A stretch of 64,000 nt of DNA, taken from NCBI GenBank assembly GCA_002698995.1, contig PAAX01000019.1, forward strand, positions 1-64,000, read 5' to 3'. Within the stretch, counting starts at the first letter, position 1, and every line of letters starts with the position of its first letter. The notes beneath the pieces were generated by a model that saw only the letters and a program-made list of their open reading frames with translations, was not told where the DNA came from and did no database searches. Both the position numbers and the translations under genes were made by a program. The stretch comes from Ignavibacteriota bacterium (GTDB taxonomy: Bacteria > Bacteroidota > Ignavibacteria > Ignavibacteriales > Melioribacteraceae). This document shows, piece by piece, positions 1 to 8,347 of this stretch.

Positions 1-201
1 AGAATAGTATTATACAGTACCACAGGGGAGAGAGTAGAGGAGATAGTAAATAAACATCAAGCCAAAGGGTATTATGAGATAAATTACAATGCAAGAAAAC
101 GAGGATTATCAAGCGGTATATATATACTAAGAATGGAAGTAAAGGATGAAAACAATATCCCAAGATATACAGATGCAGTGAAGATGATATTGGTTAAATA
201 A
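1..201 (+). CDS. C-terminal end of a T9SS-sorted secreted protein (5' truncated)
   Basis: Reading from base 1 in frame gives 66 residues ending at the TAA at 199-201. The pattern is that of a Por secretion (type IX) C-terminal sorting domain: a STTGERVEEIV strand, a GYYEINYNAR stretch, then LSSGIYILRMEV and a final TDAVKMILVK. Such domains direct export through the type IX system and are removed or anchored at the surface. The rest of the protein lies before the window, so its activity cannot be known. It is followed by a strong hairpin at 240-270. Confidence 0.85.
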   Translation, partial: RIVLYSTTGERVEEIVNKHQAKGYYEINYNARKRGLSSGIYILRMEVKDENNIPRYTDAVKMILVK

Positions 202-239
202 GTATTGAGTATTTAGTATTGAGAAAATGGAAGAACAAA

Positions 240-270
240 AACTCCCGCAATTTAAAAAATTGCGGGAGTT
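240..270 (+). terminator. Rho-independent terminator of the T9SS gene
   Basis: AACTCCCGCAATTT (240-253) pairs perfectly with AAATTGCGGGAGTT (257-270) around a 3-base loop, 39 bases after the stop of the upstream gene. The stem is the most GC-rich sequence in its surroundings. Only a short T tract follows, so some readthrough is possible. Confidence 0.7.
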
Positions 271-293
271 TATCGGTGGTCATCTACTAAAGT

Positions 294-359
294 AGATAAA
301 CTCGAACTGACGGGAAAAACGTCACTTCGAGTAAGGAACAAAGCGACGCATCGAGAAGA
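294..359 (+). repeat. 66-bp direct repeat, copy 1
   Basis: This stretch, beginning AGATAAACTCGAACTGACGG and ending GCATCGAGAAGA, is identical to 441-506. Within it CTCGAACTGACG can pair with CGTCACTTCGAG (one mismatch) across a short loop, so each copy may form a hairpin. The GTCACTTCGAG core resembles dispersed repeats that I know as common in Bacteroidota intergenic DNA. Confidence 0.8.
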
Positions 360-440
360 TACAGAATGAATCAAGATTTCTCAATCGCTGCGCTCAATCG
401 AAATGACAGAATGTTTGAATATAATATTGATAAAAAAAAG

Positions 441-506
441 AGATAAACTCGAACTGACGGGAAAAACGTCACTTCGAGTAAGGAACAAAGCGACGCATCG
501 AGAAGA
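441..506 (+). repeat. 66-bp direct repeat, copy 2
   Basis: Identical to 294-359 over 66 bases, lying 147 bases further on. Sequence identity ends abruptly at both sides, which fits a recent duplication of a mobile or replication-slippage unit. The segment at 371-413 between the copies reads like a diverged copy of the same family in the opposite direction. Confidence 0.8.
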
Positions 507-562
507 GATAAACTGAACTAACAAAGAATAACAAACAAAACAAATGCTATTACTCAATACTA

Positions 563-582
563 AGTACTGAGTACTCAGTACT
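563..582. repeat. 20-bp perfect palindrome
   Basis: AGTACTGAGTACTCAGTACT is its own reverse complement. It overlaps the right-hand terminal inverted repeat and lies about 55 bases upstream of the promoter of the PASTA gene. It could be an element end, a regulator site or just repeat debris. Confidence 0.6.
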
Positions 583-636
583 GATTATAAAAATAGTAAT
601 AGAGCAAAAATCCAATACTTTTAGTAGTTTTGCAAT

Positions 637-666
637 TTGTAATCACTCACTTAATCAATATATTTG
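637..666 (+). promoter_or_regulatory. Bacteroidota-type promoter of the PASTA gene
   Basis: TTG at 637-639, a 19-base spacer, then TATATTTG at 659-666: an exact match to the Bacteroidota -33/-7 consensus (TTG-N19-TAnnTTTG). The ATG at 672 starts only 5 bases after the -7 box, so the transcript would be leaderless or nearly so. The promoter overlaps the alternative TTG start at 630, which argues against that start. Confidence 0.65.
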
Positions 667-671
667 ACACC

Positions 672-1406
672 ATGAAAAAACTACTGATAAAACTAGCAAA
701 AATCGGGGCAGTACTATTAATATTTGTAATTGCACTTTTTTACATTATTGATTTAATAATTATGCCTTCGGTTGTTGAAAGGGACGAAGTATTGGTTCCC
801 AATGTAAAAGGAAAACATAAAGAAGAAGTTCTCAAATTATTTGAAGAATTAAATTTGGAACCGGTTTTAGAAGGACCGATATATGATGAAAATTTCAACA
901 AGGATTTTATAATTAAGCAAAATCCTGATCCCGGTTCTACAGTTAAAGTCGGCAGAAGAATTTATCTTTATGTAAGCGGAGGGGAACCGTTAATTAAAAT
1001 GCCCGATCTTGTTGGAAGAAGCATAAGAGATGCAAAAGTAACAATTGAAAGATTAGGTTTAGAAATAGATACAATTTATCAAGTTCGATCAGAATATCCT
1101 GCAGAAACTATAGTTGAACAGGATTTTGCGCCGACTGAATTAGTTCCTAAAAGTTCTCCATTAAAATTAAAAGTTAGTATTGGTCCTCAACTTGGTATGA
1201 TTAAAGTTCCTACAGTCTTAGGAAAATCATTAAAAGAAGGGGAGAAGATTTTAAGAAATAATTCACTCCGTTTAGGAAAAATAATTTATCAACCTTCACA
1301 ATCATTGCTTCCTAATACAATAATTGATCAAATACCAAGCGAAAGCAAATTGTTAAGTGTTGGCGATAGCGTTGATGTTGTAGTTACACAAAGCATATCG
1401 AGGTGA
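672..1406 (+). CDS. Membrane-anchored PASTA-domain protein
   Basis: A 244-residue protein with a short basic N-terminus, one membrane helix (about residues 7-30, GAVLLIFVIALFYII) and three consecutive PASTA domains (about 38-108, 109-176 and 179-243). PASTA domains typically bind muropeptides or help build the cell wall; here they would face the periplasm, without a kinase or penicillin-binding domain. I start it at the ATG at 672 (MKKLLIKL) rather than the in-frame TTG at 630, because a consensus promoter sits between them. The stop lies 3 bases before rpe, so the two genes form one transcript with nagA, folP and cdaA. Role in wall sensing is inferred. Confidence 0.8.
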   Translation: MKKLLIKLAKIGAVLLIFVIALFYIIDLIIMPSVVERDEVLVPNVKGKHKEEVLKLFEELNLEPVLEGPIYDENFNKDFIIKQNPDPGSTVKVGRRIYLYVSGGEPLIKMPDLVGRSIRDAKVTIERLGLEIDTIYQVRSEYPAETIVEQDFAPTELVPKSSPLKLKVSIGPQLGMIKVPTVLGKSLKEGEKILRNNSLRLGKIIYQPSQSLLPNTIIDQIPSESKLLSVGDSVDVVVTQSISR

Positions 1407-1409
1407 TTT

Positions 1410-2069
1410 ATGAAAATTATTGCTCCCTCTATTTTGTCTGCAGATTTTTCAAACTTATCTCAGCAAATAAAAGCTGTTGAATTAGGAGGAGCCGGCCTAA
1501 TTCATTGTGATGTAATGGATGGTCATTTTGTTCCTAATATTACTTTTGGTCCTTTAATTGTAAATGCAGCAAAAAAAGTCTCTTCTGTACCTTTAGATGT
1601 TCATCTTATGATTGAAAATCCGGATAATTACATTGAAGATTTTGTGAAAGCCGGAGCTGATTATCTTACTGTTCATCAAGAAGCAGCGATTCATTTAAAT
1701 AGAACAATTTCATTAATAAAGGATTTAGGATGTAAAGCGGGAGTTTCTATTAATCCTTCTACTCCGGTAGAGGCATTATCAGAGATACTTCCGTTTGTAG
1801 ATTTGGTTTTGATAATGTCAGTTAATCCCGGTTTCGGCGGACAAAAATTCATTCCCCAAACATTAACAAAAGTTGAAAAACTTTTTAACTTAAGAAAATA
1901 TAATGGATACAACTTTTTGATTGAAATTGACGGCGGGGTAAGTAGTAGTAATATCAAAGAAATTTCAAAATCCGGTGTTGATATTTTTGTCGCCGGTTCG
2001 GCTGTGTTTAATGCAGATAATATTACAGAAAAGGTAGAAGAATTAAAAAATCTTGTTTCAGGAGAATAG
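1410..2069 (+). CDS. rpe: Ribulose-phosphate 3-epimerase
   Basis: The 219-residue enzyme interconverts ribulose-5-phosphate and xylulose-5-phosphate in the pentose phosphate pathway. The family signature is complete: APSILSADF at the N-terminus, HCDVMDGHFVPN, DVHLMIENP, SVNPGFGGQ and EIDGGVS. The metal and catalytic residues are H32, D34, H65 and D174. Length is normal for the family. It lies 3 bases after the PASTA gene and 6 before nagA, in a sugar-phosphate gene pair typical of an operon. Confidence 0.95.
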   Translation: MKIIAPSILSADFSNLSQQIKAVELGGAGLIHCDVMDGHFVPNITFGPLIVNAAKKVSSVPLDVHLMIENPDNYIEDFVKAGADYLTVHQEAAIHLNRTISLIKDLGCKAGVSINPSTPVEALSEILPFVDLVLIMSVNPGFGGQKFIPQTLTKVEKLFNLRKYNGYNFLIEIDGGVSSSNIKEISKSGVDIFVAGSAVFNADNITEKVEELKNLVSGE

Positions 2070-2075
2070 ATTAAA

Positions 2076-3230
2076 ATGAGTATTGCTCTTTTAGGCGGAA
2101 ATATTGTTACTCCTTTTAGAATATTGGAGAACAGCGGCTTAATTACTAAAGAAGAAAAAATTTATGAAATTGATTTAAGAGATAATCTGAATATTCCTTC
2201 CGGTTGTGAGACTATTGATGTAGAGGGAATGTATGTAGTTCCCGGTTTTGTTGATCTGCTTGTTCATGGTGGTGGAGGTTACGGTTTTTCTGATGAAAAT
2301 GATGATTCATTCCACAAAATAAGTGAATATTTCTTTAAGCATGGTTCAACTTCAATGCTTGGAAGTCTTCATGCAAAACCTGAAAAGAATTTATTGAGTG
2401 ATCTTTCAAGATTAGCAAAATACATTAAGGATAATCCGAATTCTAATATTAAAGCAATACATATGGAAGGACCTTATTTGAATCCCGTATTAAAGGGAGC
2501 AATGAATGAGGATTATCTATGGAAACCTTCAATTGAATCATTTAATAAAATGTGGGAAGCATCGGAAGGTTTGATTAAAATAATGACGATTGCACCGGAG
2601 TTACCCGGAGCTTTGGATGTAATTAGAGAAGCTTCTTTTAGAGGTGTTGTTTGTTCTATTGGTCACTCTACTGCAGATTATGAAACAATTGATAAAGCAA
2701 TCAGCAACGGAGCCGCTCATGTAACACACATTTTTAATGCTATGAAGCAGATGCATCATCGTGAACCAAGTTTAATTACTGCTTCCTTATTAAGAGATGA
2801 ATTAAAAATAGAATTAATTGCAGATAAACTTCACGTTCATCCTGCTGTTATGGAACTTCTTCTTAAAACCAAAACATCAAAAGGAATAATTTTAATTACC
2901 GATTCAATTAGAGCCGGTGGTATGCATGACGGCGAATTTCAATTTTCAGATCAAAAAGTTATTCTTAATAATAATAAAGCTACATTAGTTGACGGCACTC
3001 TTGCCGGCAGCACTCTTACTCTTGATAATGCAATTAAAAATCTGCTTGATACTACAACAGCTTCAATTACAGATGCTGTAAGAATGGCTTCATTAAACGG
3101 TGCAAAAGTAATTGGAATTGACAGAGGTATTATTGCATCCGGTAAAACTGCAGATTTAGTAGTGCTCGATAAAAATTGGAAAGTTCAATACACAATCCTT
3201 AATGGTGAAATCCGTTATAAAAGGAAATAA
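2076..3230 (+). CDS. nagA: N-acetylglucosamine-6-phosphate deacetylase
   Basis: A 384-residue amidohydrolase that removes acetate from GlcNAc-6-phosphate, feeding amino-sugar recycling or wall synthesis. Visible motifs are VVPGFVDLLVHG (metal-site loop, although the second His of a usual HxH is not seen), HMEGPYLNP with the metal-binding glutamate, GHSTADY, HIFNAMKQMHHREPS and TDSIRAGG with the catalytic aspartate, then DGTLAGSTLTLDNA. The order and length fit NagA. No nagB or transporter is nearby, so recycling of its own murein sugars is a reasonable guess. Confidence 0.92.
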   Translation: MSIALLGGNIVTPFRILENSGLITKEEKIYEIDLRDNLNIPSGCETIDVEGMYVVPGFVDLLVHGGGGYGFSDENDDSFHKISEYFFKHGSTSMLGSLHAKPEKNLLSDLSRLAKYIKDNPNSNIKAIHMEGPYLNPVLKGAMNEDYLWKPSIESFNKMWEASEGLIKIMTIAPELPGALDVIREASFRGVVCSIGHSTADYETIDKAISNGAAHVTHIFNAMKQMHHREPSLITASLLRDELKIELIADKLHVHPAVMELLLKTKTSKGIILITDSIRAGGMHDGEFQFSDQKVILNNNKATLVDGTLAGSTLTLDNAIKNLLDTTTASITDAVRMASLNGAKVIGIDRGIIASGKTADLVVLDKNWKVQYTILNGEIRYKRK

Positions 3231-3233
3231 GAA

Positions 3234-4409
3234 TTGACTGTTCAGATTATTACTTTAAAATATCAGGATGTTTTCAAGAAATACGCATTGAAATACAAAA
3301 TATTCAGAGAGCTTTATCAATCAGATTTGTACGGACTTGAAATAAGAGATATCAACAGTAATAATCTTGAATCAATAAAAAGCATTACTCTTTCCAATAA
3401 AGAAATCTGTTACAAGTATCAAAATCATGATTCATTTGATTTACTTATAATTTCCTCTCTTTCTAAAATGGTTGAGTTGATTAATGATATTAAATCAAAC
3501 GGACCGGAAAATATCGGTCAGAAAATTCAAACTGTTTTTGATAATTATGTTAATTACGAAAAGAATAGTATAACAATCGGAAGCAGAAAATTCGATTTAA
3601 ACAAGCATTATATTTTAGGGATTTTAAATACAACACCTGATTCATTTTCTGACGGCGGTAAATATAATAAAATTGATTCTGCTGTTTCTTATTCATTCGA
3701 TATGATTAATTCAGGTGCGGATATAATTGATGTCGGTGGTGAATCCACAAGACCCAATTCCGATATAGTTGATGCAGAAGAGGAGATTAAACGGGTTAAT
3801 CCTGTTATTAAAAAAATTAAAGAACTAAAAAAAGATCAGTTAATATCTATTGATACTACAAAATCTGTAGTTGCAGAAAGTGCAATTTTAAATGGTGCAG
3901 AAATTATTAATGATATAAGCGGATTTACTTTTGATGAAAATATGTTTCAGATTGCAAAGGATTATAATGTTTGGTCAATTCTTATGCATATAAAAGGAAA
4001 TCCAAAAACAATGCAGAATAATCCTTATTATGAAGAAGTAATTTCAGAAATTATGGATTTTTTAAGCAGACAAATTGATAAAGCACTTAAATTTGGTATA
4101 AATAAAATTATTGTTGATCCCGGAATTGGTTTTGGAAAAAGAATAATTGATAATTATGAGATTATTAAAAGACTTGAAGAATTTAAAAGTTTGGGTTTTC
4201 CTATTTTAATTGGATTATCACGCAAGTCTTTTCTTGGAAAATCATTAAATTTGGATGTTGACGAAAGAGAAAATGCTACTTCTGTTTCTGAAACTATTGC
4301 AATGTTAAACGGAGCAACTTTCATTAGAACACACAACGTAAGTAAAACAAAAGAAGCTTCAAAAATTGTGAATTACTTAAATAACTTGAGCTCAATCGGT
4401 AATGTTTGA
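3234..4409 (+). CDS. folP: Dihydropteroate synthase with N-terminal extension
   Basis: Residues from about 125 on form dihydropteroate synthase, which joins p-aminobenzoate to the pterin in folate synthesis: LGILNTTPDSFSDGG, DVGGESTRPNSD, NDISGF, DPGIGFGK, LIGLSRKSF and the closing RTHNV. The first 120 residues are an extra domain without a motif I can name; long forms of about 390 residues occur in other bacteria. The start is TTG at 3234, 3 bases after nagA, with AGGAA at 3222-3226 as ribosome site. The end overlaps cdaA by 8 bases, a pairing widespread in this phylum. Confidence 0.92.
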   Translation: MTVQIITLKYQDVFKKYALKYKIFRELYQSDLYGLEIRDINSNNLESIKSITLSNKEICYKYQNHDSFDLLIISSLSKMVELINDIKSNGPENIGQKIQTVFDNYVNYEKNSITIGSRKFDLNKHYILGILNTTPDSFSDGGKYNKIDSAVSYSFDMINSGADIIDVGGESTRPNSDIVDAEEEIKRVNPVIKKIKELKKDQLISIDTTKSVVAESAILNGAEIINDISGFTFDENMFQIAKDYNVWSILMHIKGNPKTMQNNPYYEEVISEIMDFLSRQIDKALKFGINKIIVDPGIGFGKRIIDNYEIIKRLEEFKSLGFPILIGLSRKSFLGKSLNLDVDERENATSVSETIAMLNGATFIRTHNVSKTKEASKIVNYLNNLSSIGNV

Positions 4410-5220
4410 TTTATTCCAAATAGGATTTCTTCCGGTCTCTTTTGTAGATGTTATAGATATAATTCTGGTTACGGTTATTATCTATAAACTATACTCTACT
4501 ATTAGAGGAACAATTGCAGCTCAAATATTTATTGGTCTTATTTTAGTTTTACTTCTTTCTTTTATTGCTCAAGCAGCTGATTTCAAAGCATTAGGATGGT
4601 TGTTAAAGTTAATCTCCGATATTTGGGTTATAGCTTTTATAATTCTTTTTCAACCAGAAATTAGAAGACTTCTTATTCTGCTTGGTAGAAATCCGATTCT
4701 AAAAATGTTTATTAAAGGGGAAGAAAAAAATGTGGCAGATGTTTTAACCGATGCAGCATTTGAACTTGCCCAAAATCAGCATGGAGCTTTAATTGTTGTT
4801 ATAAAATCTGCTGGAATTAAAGCTGTTGTAGAATCCGGTGAAATTATAAATGCAAAGGTTACTAAAAATTTAATAAGATCAATATTTTTCCCGAGATCAC
4901 CATTGCATGACGGCGCAGTTATTATTAAAAATGATATTATAGAAGCAGCAAGATGCACACTTCCTCTTTATGCCGAAAGCAGCTTTGACGGAATTCAATT
5001 AGGTATGAGACATAGAGCAGGACTCGGAATTTCGGAACAAGCCGATGTAATCAGTATTATTGTTTCGGAAGAAACCGGCGGAATTTCAATTGCTGAAGAT
5101 GGTAAACTTTACAGAGGTCTTTCTAAAGATAAACTCAGAATTAAACTTGAAAAAACTCTAAAAATTAACAAAGAAAAAGGGTGGAAAGGCTTATTTGAAC
5201 AAATCAGAAAGAAGAAGTAA
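4402..5220 (+). CDS. cdaA: Diadenylate cyclase, membrane-bound
   Basis: This 272-residue enzyme makes cyclic di-AMP from two ATP. Three membrane helices fill residues 10-85 and the DisA_N cyclase domain follows at about 90-235. The catalytic DGA (170-172, in SPLHDGAVII) and RHR (203-205, in GMRHRAGLG) motifs are both intact, so it should be active. It overlaps folP by 8 bases and the next gene by 26. No cdaR partner is present, as is usual outside Firmicutes. c-di-AMP normally controls potassium and osmolyte transport and wall homeostasis; a possible target in the window is the RCK_C-bearing ClC protein at 16228. Confidence 0.95.
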   Translation: MFDLFQIGFLPVSFVDVIDIILVTVIIYKLYSTIRGTIAAQIFIGLILVLLLSFIAQAADFKALGWLLKLISDIWVIAFIILFQPEIRRLLILLGRNPILKMFIKGEEKNVADVLTDAAFELAQNQHGALIVVIKSAGIKAVVESGEIINAKVTKNLIRSIFFPRSPLHDGAVIIKNDIIEAARCTLPLYAESSFDGIQLGMRHRAGLGISEQADVISIIVSEETGGISIAEDGKLYRGLSKDKLRIKLEKTLKINKEKGWKGLFEQIRKKK

Positions 5221-5869
5221 AACTTGTGCTTTAATCCCAATTTATAATGAAGAAAATTTTATCTTCGAAGTAATAAATAAAACACTTCCGTTTGTAGATA
5301 AAATATTTGTTGTTAATGACGGCTCCACAGATAATTCTGTAAATATTATTAAAGACATTCAAAAAATAGAAATAATCAATCATTCTAATAACCAAGGAAA
5401 AGGGAAAGCTCTTTTTACCGGTTTATCAAGAATTATAAATGATAATTTTGATTTTGTGATTACTTTAGATGGTGATTTACAACATGATCCAAGCTATATT
5501 CCACATTTTATTAAAGCTCTGGAAAAATATGATTTTGTTATTGGAAACAGGTTAAATAATTTGAAAGATATGCCTTTACAAAGAATTGCAAGCAATAAAA
5601 TAACTTCGTTTTTAATTTCTATTAAATCAGGTAAAAAAATTCTTGACAGTCAATCAGGTTACAGAGGTTTCAAAGTAAAATATTTAGAAAAATATCTTCC
5701 CACAAAAAATGGGTACGAAGCGGAAAGTGAAATGATTTTAAAGGCAGCAAAGTTAAATCTTTCGTTTGGTTTTGTTGATATTCCCACAATTTATGGTGAA
5801 GAAAAAAGTAAAATGAGTCCTTTCAAAACAACATTTAATTTTATACGTTTGATATTAAGCAGATCATAA
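5195..5869 (+). CDS. Family 2 glycosyltransferase (dolichol-phosphate mannosyltransferase-like)
   Basis: A 224-residue GT-A enzyme with LIPIYNEE near the N-terminus, VVNDGSTDNS and the DGDLQHDP metal-binding motif, then the DSQSGYRGF acceptor-side motif typical of DPM1/DPG-synthase-like transferases. No membrane helix follows the catalytic domain, so it is probably peripheral and transfers a sugar to a lipid carrier; donor and acceptor cannot be read from sequence. The start is TTG at 5195, inside the end of cdaA; no later in-frame start precedes the first beta strand. Confidence 0.8.
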   Translation: MNKSERRSKTCALIPIYNEENFIFEVINKTLPFVDKIFVVNDGSTDNSVNIIKDIQKIEIINHSNNQGKGKALFTGLSRIINDNFDFVITLDGDLQHDPSYIPHFIKALEKYDFVIGNRLNNLKDMPLQRIASNKITSFLISIKSGKKILDSQSGYRGFKVKYLEKYLPTKNGYEAESEMILKAAKLNLSFGFVDIPTIYGEEKSKMSPFKTTFNFIRLILSRS

Positions 5870-5885
5870 AAATTAGAGGTCTACT

Positions 5886-6563
5886 ATGAAACTAAGATAT
5901 TTATCCCATTCAGCTTTTTTAATTACAACAGAAAGTGGAATTAGAATTTTAATCGATCCCTTTTTAGATGATAACCCGGTAAGTCCGGTTAAATCTGATG
6001 AAATTGATGCTGACTATATTATTTTAACTCACGGACATGGTGATCATATCGGCGATGCATTCAAAATTGCAAAAAGATGCAATCCAAAATTTATAGCAGT
6101 TAATGAACTAGCTAACTATGCAATTAATCACGGATTTAGAGCGCACAATATGCATATTGGCGGAAGCTTTAATTTTGATTTTGGTAAAGTGAAATTTACT
6201 ATTGCTCATCACGGTTCAATGACAAATGATAATTATTACGCAGGAGAACCGGCTGGAGTATTACTTTTTATTGAAGGAAAAATAATTTATCATACCGGTG
6301 ATACGGGATTATTTTACGATATGAAATTAATCGGTGAAATGAATCCAATTGATTATATGCTTTTACCAATCGGCGATAATTTTACAATGGGAATTGACGA
6401 TGCGGTTAAAGCAGTTGAATTGGCAAATCCTAATGCAGCAATTCCAATTCATTATAATACTTTTCCTCTTATTGCTGCTGATCCGGAAGAGTTTAAGAAA
6501 AAACTTTCGGAAAGAAATAAAGAATGTATAATTATGGAATTTGGAGAAGAAATAGAAATATAG
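5886..6563 (+). CDS. Metal-dependent hydrolase, UPF0173 (MBL fold)
   Basis: A 225-residue single-domain metallo-beta-lactamase fold. THGHGDHIGD supplies the zinc site, followed by AHHGSM, HTGDTG and PIHYNTFP, the last typical of the UPF0173 group. Length matches the family. The substrate is unknown for the family. RBS AGAGGT lies just before the ATG. It is the last gene of the run that starts with the PASTA protein; 52 bases separate it from parA. Confidence 0.85.
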   Translation: MKLRYLSHSAFLITTESGIRILIDPFLDDNPVSPVKSDEIDADYIILTHGHGDHIGDAFKIAKRCNPKFIAVNELANYAINHGFRAHNMHIGGSFNFDFGKVKFTIAHHGSMTNDNYYAGEPAGVLLFIEGKIIYHTGDTGLFYDMKLIGEMNPIDYMLLPIGDNFTMGIDDAVKAVELANPNAAIPIHYNTFPLIAADPEEFKKKLSERNKECIIMEFGEEIEI

Positions 6564-6615
6564 ATGTCCGTAATTATTACTATATTCACAGACTAAAATT
6601 TGGGTACTTCTTTTA

Positions 6616-7401
6616 ATGGCAAAAATTATTTCTATAGCAAATCAAAAGGGGGGAGTTGGTAAAACTTCTACTGCAATTAATTTATCTGCTTCCATTGCAG
6701 CAGCTGAGTTTAAAACTCTTTTGATTGATATTGATCCACAGGCAAATTCAACTTCCGGTTTAGGAATAGATAAAAGTGAAAGCAGCGTATATCAAGTATT
6801 AATTGGAATTGAAGAAATAACAAACAGCATTGTAAATACTTATATGCCTTATCTCGATGTACTTCCGGCAAATATAAATTTGGTTGGAGCCGAAGTTGAA
6901 ATGGTAAATATGGAAAACCGGGAGAAACTTCTTAAAGAGGCATTAAAGCCAATTCTAGATAATTATGATTATATTTTCATTGATTGTCCTCCTTCACTTG
7001 GTCTTCTTACTTTAAATTCACTTACTGCATCTGATGCTGTTATTATTCCTGTTCAATGTGAATATTTTGCTTTGGAAGGTTTAGGACAGTTGTTGAATAC
7101 TATAAACATTGTTAAAAAACATTATAATTCAGATCTTTTTATAGAAGGTGTTTTATTAACAATGTTCGATTCAAGATTAAGATTATCAAATCAGGTTGTT
7201 GAAGAAGTACAGAAATATTTTGGAGATAGAGTATTTAATACATTGATTAGAAGAAACGTAAGAATATCGGAGGCTCCTAGTCATGCAAAACCGGTAATTT
7301 TATATGATGCAATTTCTGCCGGAGCACAAGATTATATGGCATTAGCAGCAGAATTAATAAAGAATAATACAAAACAAAAAGAAGCAATGGGAGATGAGTA
7401 A
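6616..7401 (+). CDS. parA: Chromosome partitioning ATPase ParA/Soj
   Basis: A 261-residue Walker-type ATPase whose ATP-dependent DNA binding, reset by ParB, moves replication origins. The deviant Walker A KGGVGKTS is at residues 11-18 with both lysines, followed by [23 protein letters not shown] and [15 protein letters not shown]. Length and motifs match chromosomal Soj rather than plasmid ParA with an N-terminal HTH. It overlaps parB by 8 bases. I saw no parS-like 16-mer (TGTTNCACGTGAAACA) nearby. Confidence 0.95.
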   Translation: MAKIISIANQKGGVGKTSTAINLSASIAAAEFKTLLIDIDPQANSTSGLGIDKSESSVYQVLIGIEEITNSIVNTYMPYLDVLPANINLVGAEVEMVNMENREKLLKEALKPILDNYDYIFIDCPPSLGLLTLNSLTASDAVIIPVQCEYFALEGLGQLLNTINIVKKHYNSDLFIEGVLLTMFDSRLRLSNQVVEEVQKYFGDRVFNTLIRRNVRISEAPSHAKPVILYDAISAGAQDYMALAAELIKNNTKQKEAMGDE

Positions 7402-8347
7402 AATTAAACCGGGATTAGGAAGAGGATTAGATGCGTTAATTAATCCGCAGGCAAAGCAAGAAGTTGAAAAACCGGTAACGGTTAGTTCAAATAATATTTC
7501 CAAAGATGACGGAAAATCTTATGATATTTTAGTTAAAATTCCGGTTAATAATATTATTCCAAATCCTTATCAGCCAAGAACCGAATTTGAACCAAATGCA
7601 TTAGATGAATTAAAAAAATCGATTCTACAGAATGGTTTGATCCAGCCGATTACAGTAAGAAGAAAAAATGAAATTACTTATGAATTGATATCAGGTGAAA
7701 GAAGATTAAGAGCATGCAAAGATATTGGTTTTAAGGAAATACCGGCATACATAATTGATGTTCAAACAAAAGAAGCAATGGTTGCCCTTGCTTTAATTGA
7801 GAATATTCAGCGCGAAAAACTTAACGCAATTGAAGTTGCTAAAGCTTATAAAAGACTTCTGGAAGAATGCAATTTATCTCAAGAAGAAATTGCTGAAAAA
7901 GTTGGCAAAGATAGATCTACAATTACTAATTCGTTAAGATTGTTAAAACTACCCGAGGAAGTTCAGGTAAGTTTGGTAAAAGATGAAATCTCAGCCGGAC
8001 ATGCAAGAGCACTAATTAATCTTCCATCAGAAAAATATCAGAAAGAGCTGCTGAAATTAATTATTAAGAATAGTCTATCTGTTAGAAAAGTTGAAGCTCT
8101 TGTAAAAGATTATATTTCCGGTAATGGAAAGCAAGTTCCGGTTAAAAAGGGAAACAGTAATAATAGTCCAGCTAAATCTGCTTCCTTAGCCGATGTAGAA
8201 AATAAACTCAGAATGATTTTCGGAACAAAAGTAGTTTGTAAACAAAAGGTTGACGGAAGCGGCGAAATATTAATTGAATTTTATTCCAACGACGAACTTG
8301 AAAGATTATTTGAATTGTTTGATCTAATTGAAAATAAATATAACTAA
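7394..8347 (+). CDS. parB: Chromosome partitioning protein ParB/Spo0J
   Basis: A 317-residue parS-binding CTP hydrolase that loads as a clamp and recruits SMC and ParA. The N-terminus has the ParA-stimulating peptide [12 protein letters not shown]. The CTP-binding nuclease-like domain shows [24 protein letters not shown] and ENIQREKLN; a helix-turn-helix ([20 protein letters not shown]) follows, and the C-terminal dimerisation part ends the protein. The scpA/scpB genes of the same segregation pathway occur at 38301-39669. Confidence 0.95.
   Translation: MSKIKPGLGRGLDALINPQAKQEVEKPVTVSSNNISKDDGKSYDILVKIPVNNIIPNPYQPRTEFEPNALDELKKSILQNGLIQPITVRRKNEITYELISGERRLRACKDIGFKEIPAYIIDVQTKEAMVALALIENIQREKLNAIEVAKAYKRLLEECNLSQEEIAEKVGKDRSTITNSLRLLKLPEEVQVSLVKDEISAGHARALINLPSEKYQKELLKLIIKNSLSVRKVEALVKDYISGNGKQVPVKKGNSNNSPAKSASLADVENKLRMIFGTKVVCKQKVDGSGEILIEFYSNDELERLFELFDLIENKYN

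Larger units (their letters stand above)
213..563. repeat. MITE-like repeat-rich intergenic element with short terminal inverted repeats
   Basis: The gene-free stretch 202-671 is dominated by repeats. Bases 213-223 (TTAGTATTGAG) and 553-563 (CTCAATACTAA) are perfect 11-base inverted repeats that bracket about 350 bases. Inside are a 66-base direct repeat in two copies, a segment at 371-413 resembling it in inverted orientation, and a terminator-like hairpin. No reading frame of note is present. The layout suggests a non-autonomous dispersed element or a nest of REP-like units; this is inference, since only one locus is visible. The remainder (583-671) is AT-rich and carries the promoter of the next gene. 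Confidence 0.5.

Noticed and set aside
630-671. Longer PASTA protein starting at TTG 630
   Set aside because: A full consensus promoter at 637-666 lies within this extension, and the ATG at 672 gives a standard basic-then-hydrophobic N-terminus.
6349-6531. Plus-strand frame inside the UPF0173 hydrolase gene
   Set aside because: Shadow frame of a well supported gene; low-complexity hydrophobic sequence.
6594-6602. TAAAATTTG before parA as a promoter
   Set aside because: Off by one base from TAnnTTTG and no TTG at the needed distance.
6616-8347. parS site near parAB
   Set aside because: No TGTTNCACGTGAAACA-like 16-mer was found by eye in or beside these genes.
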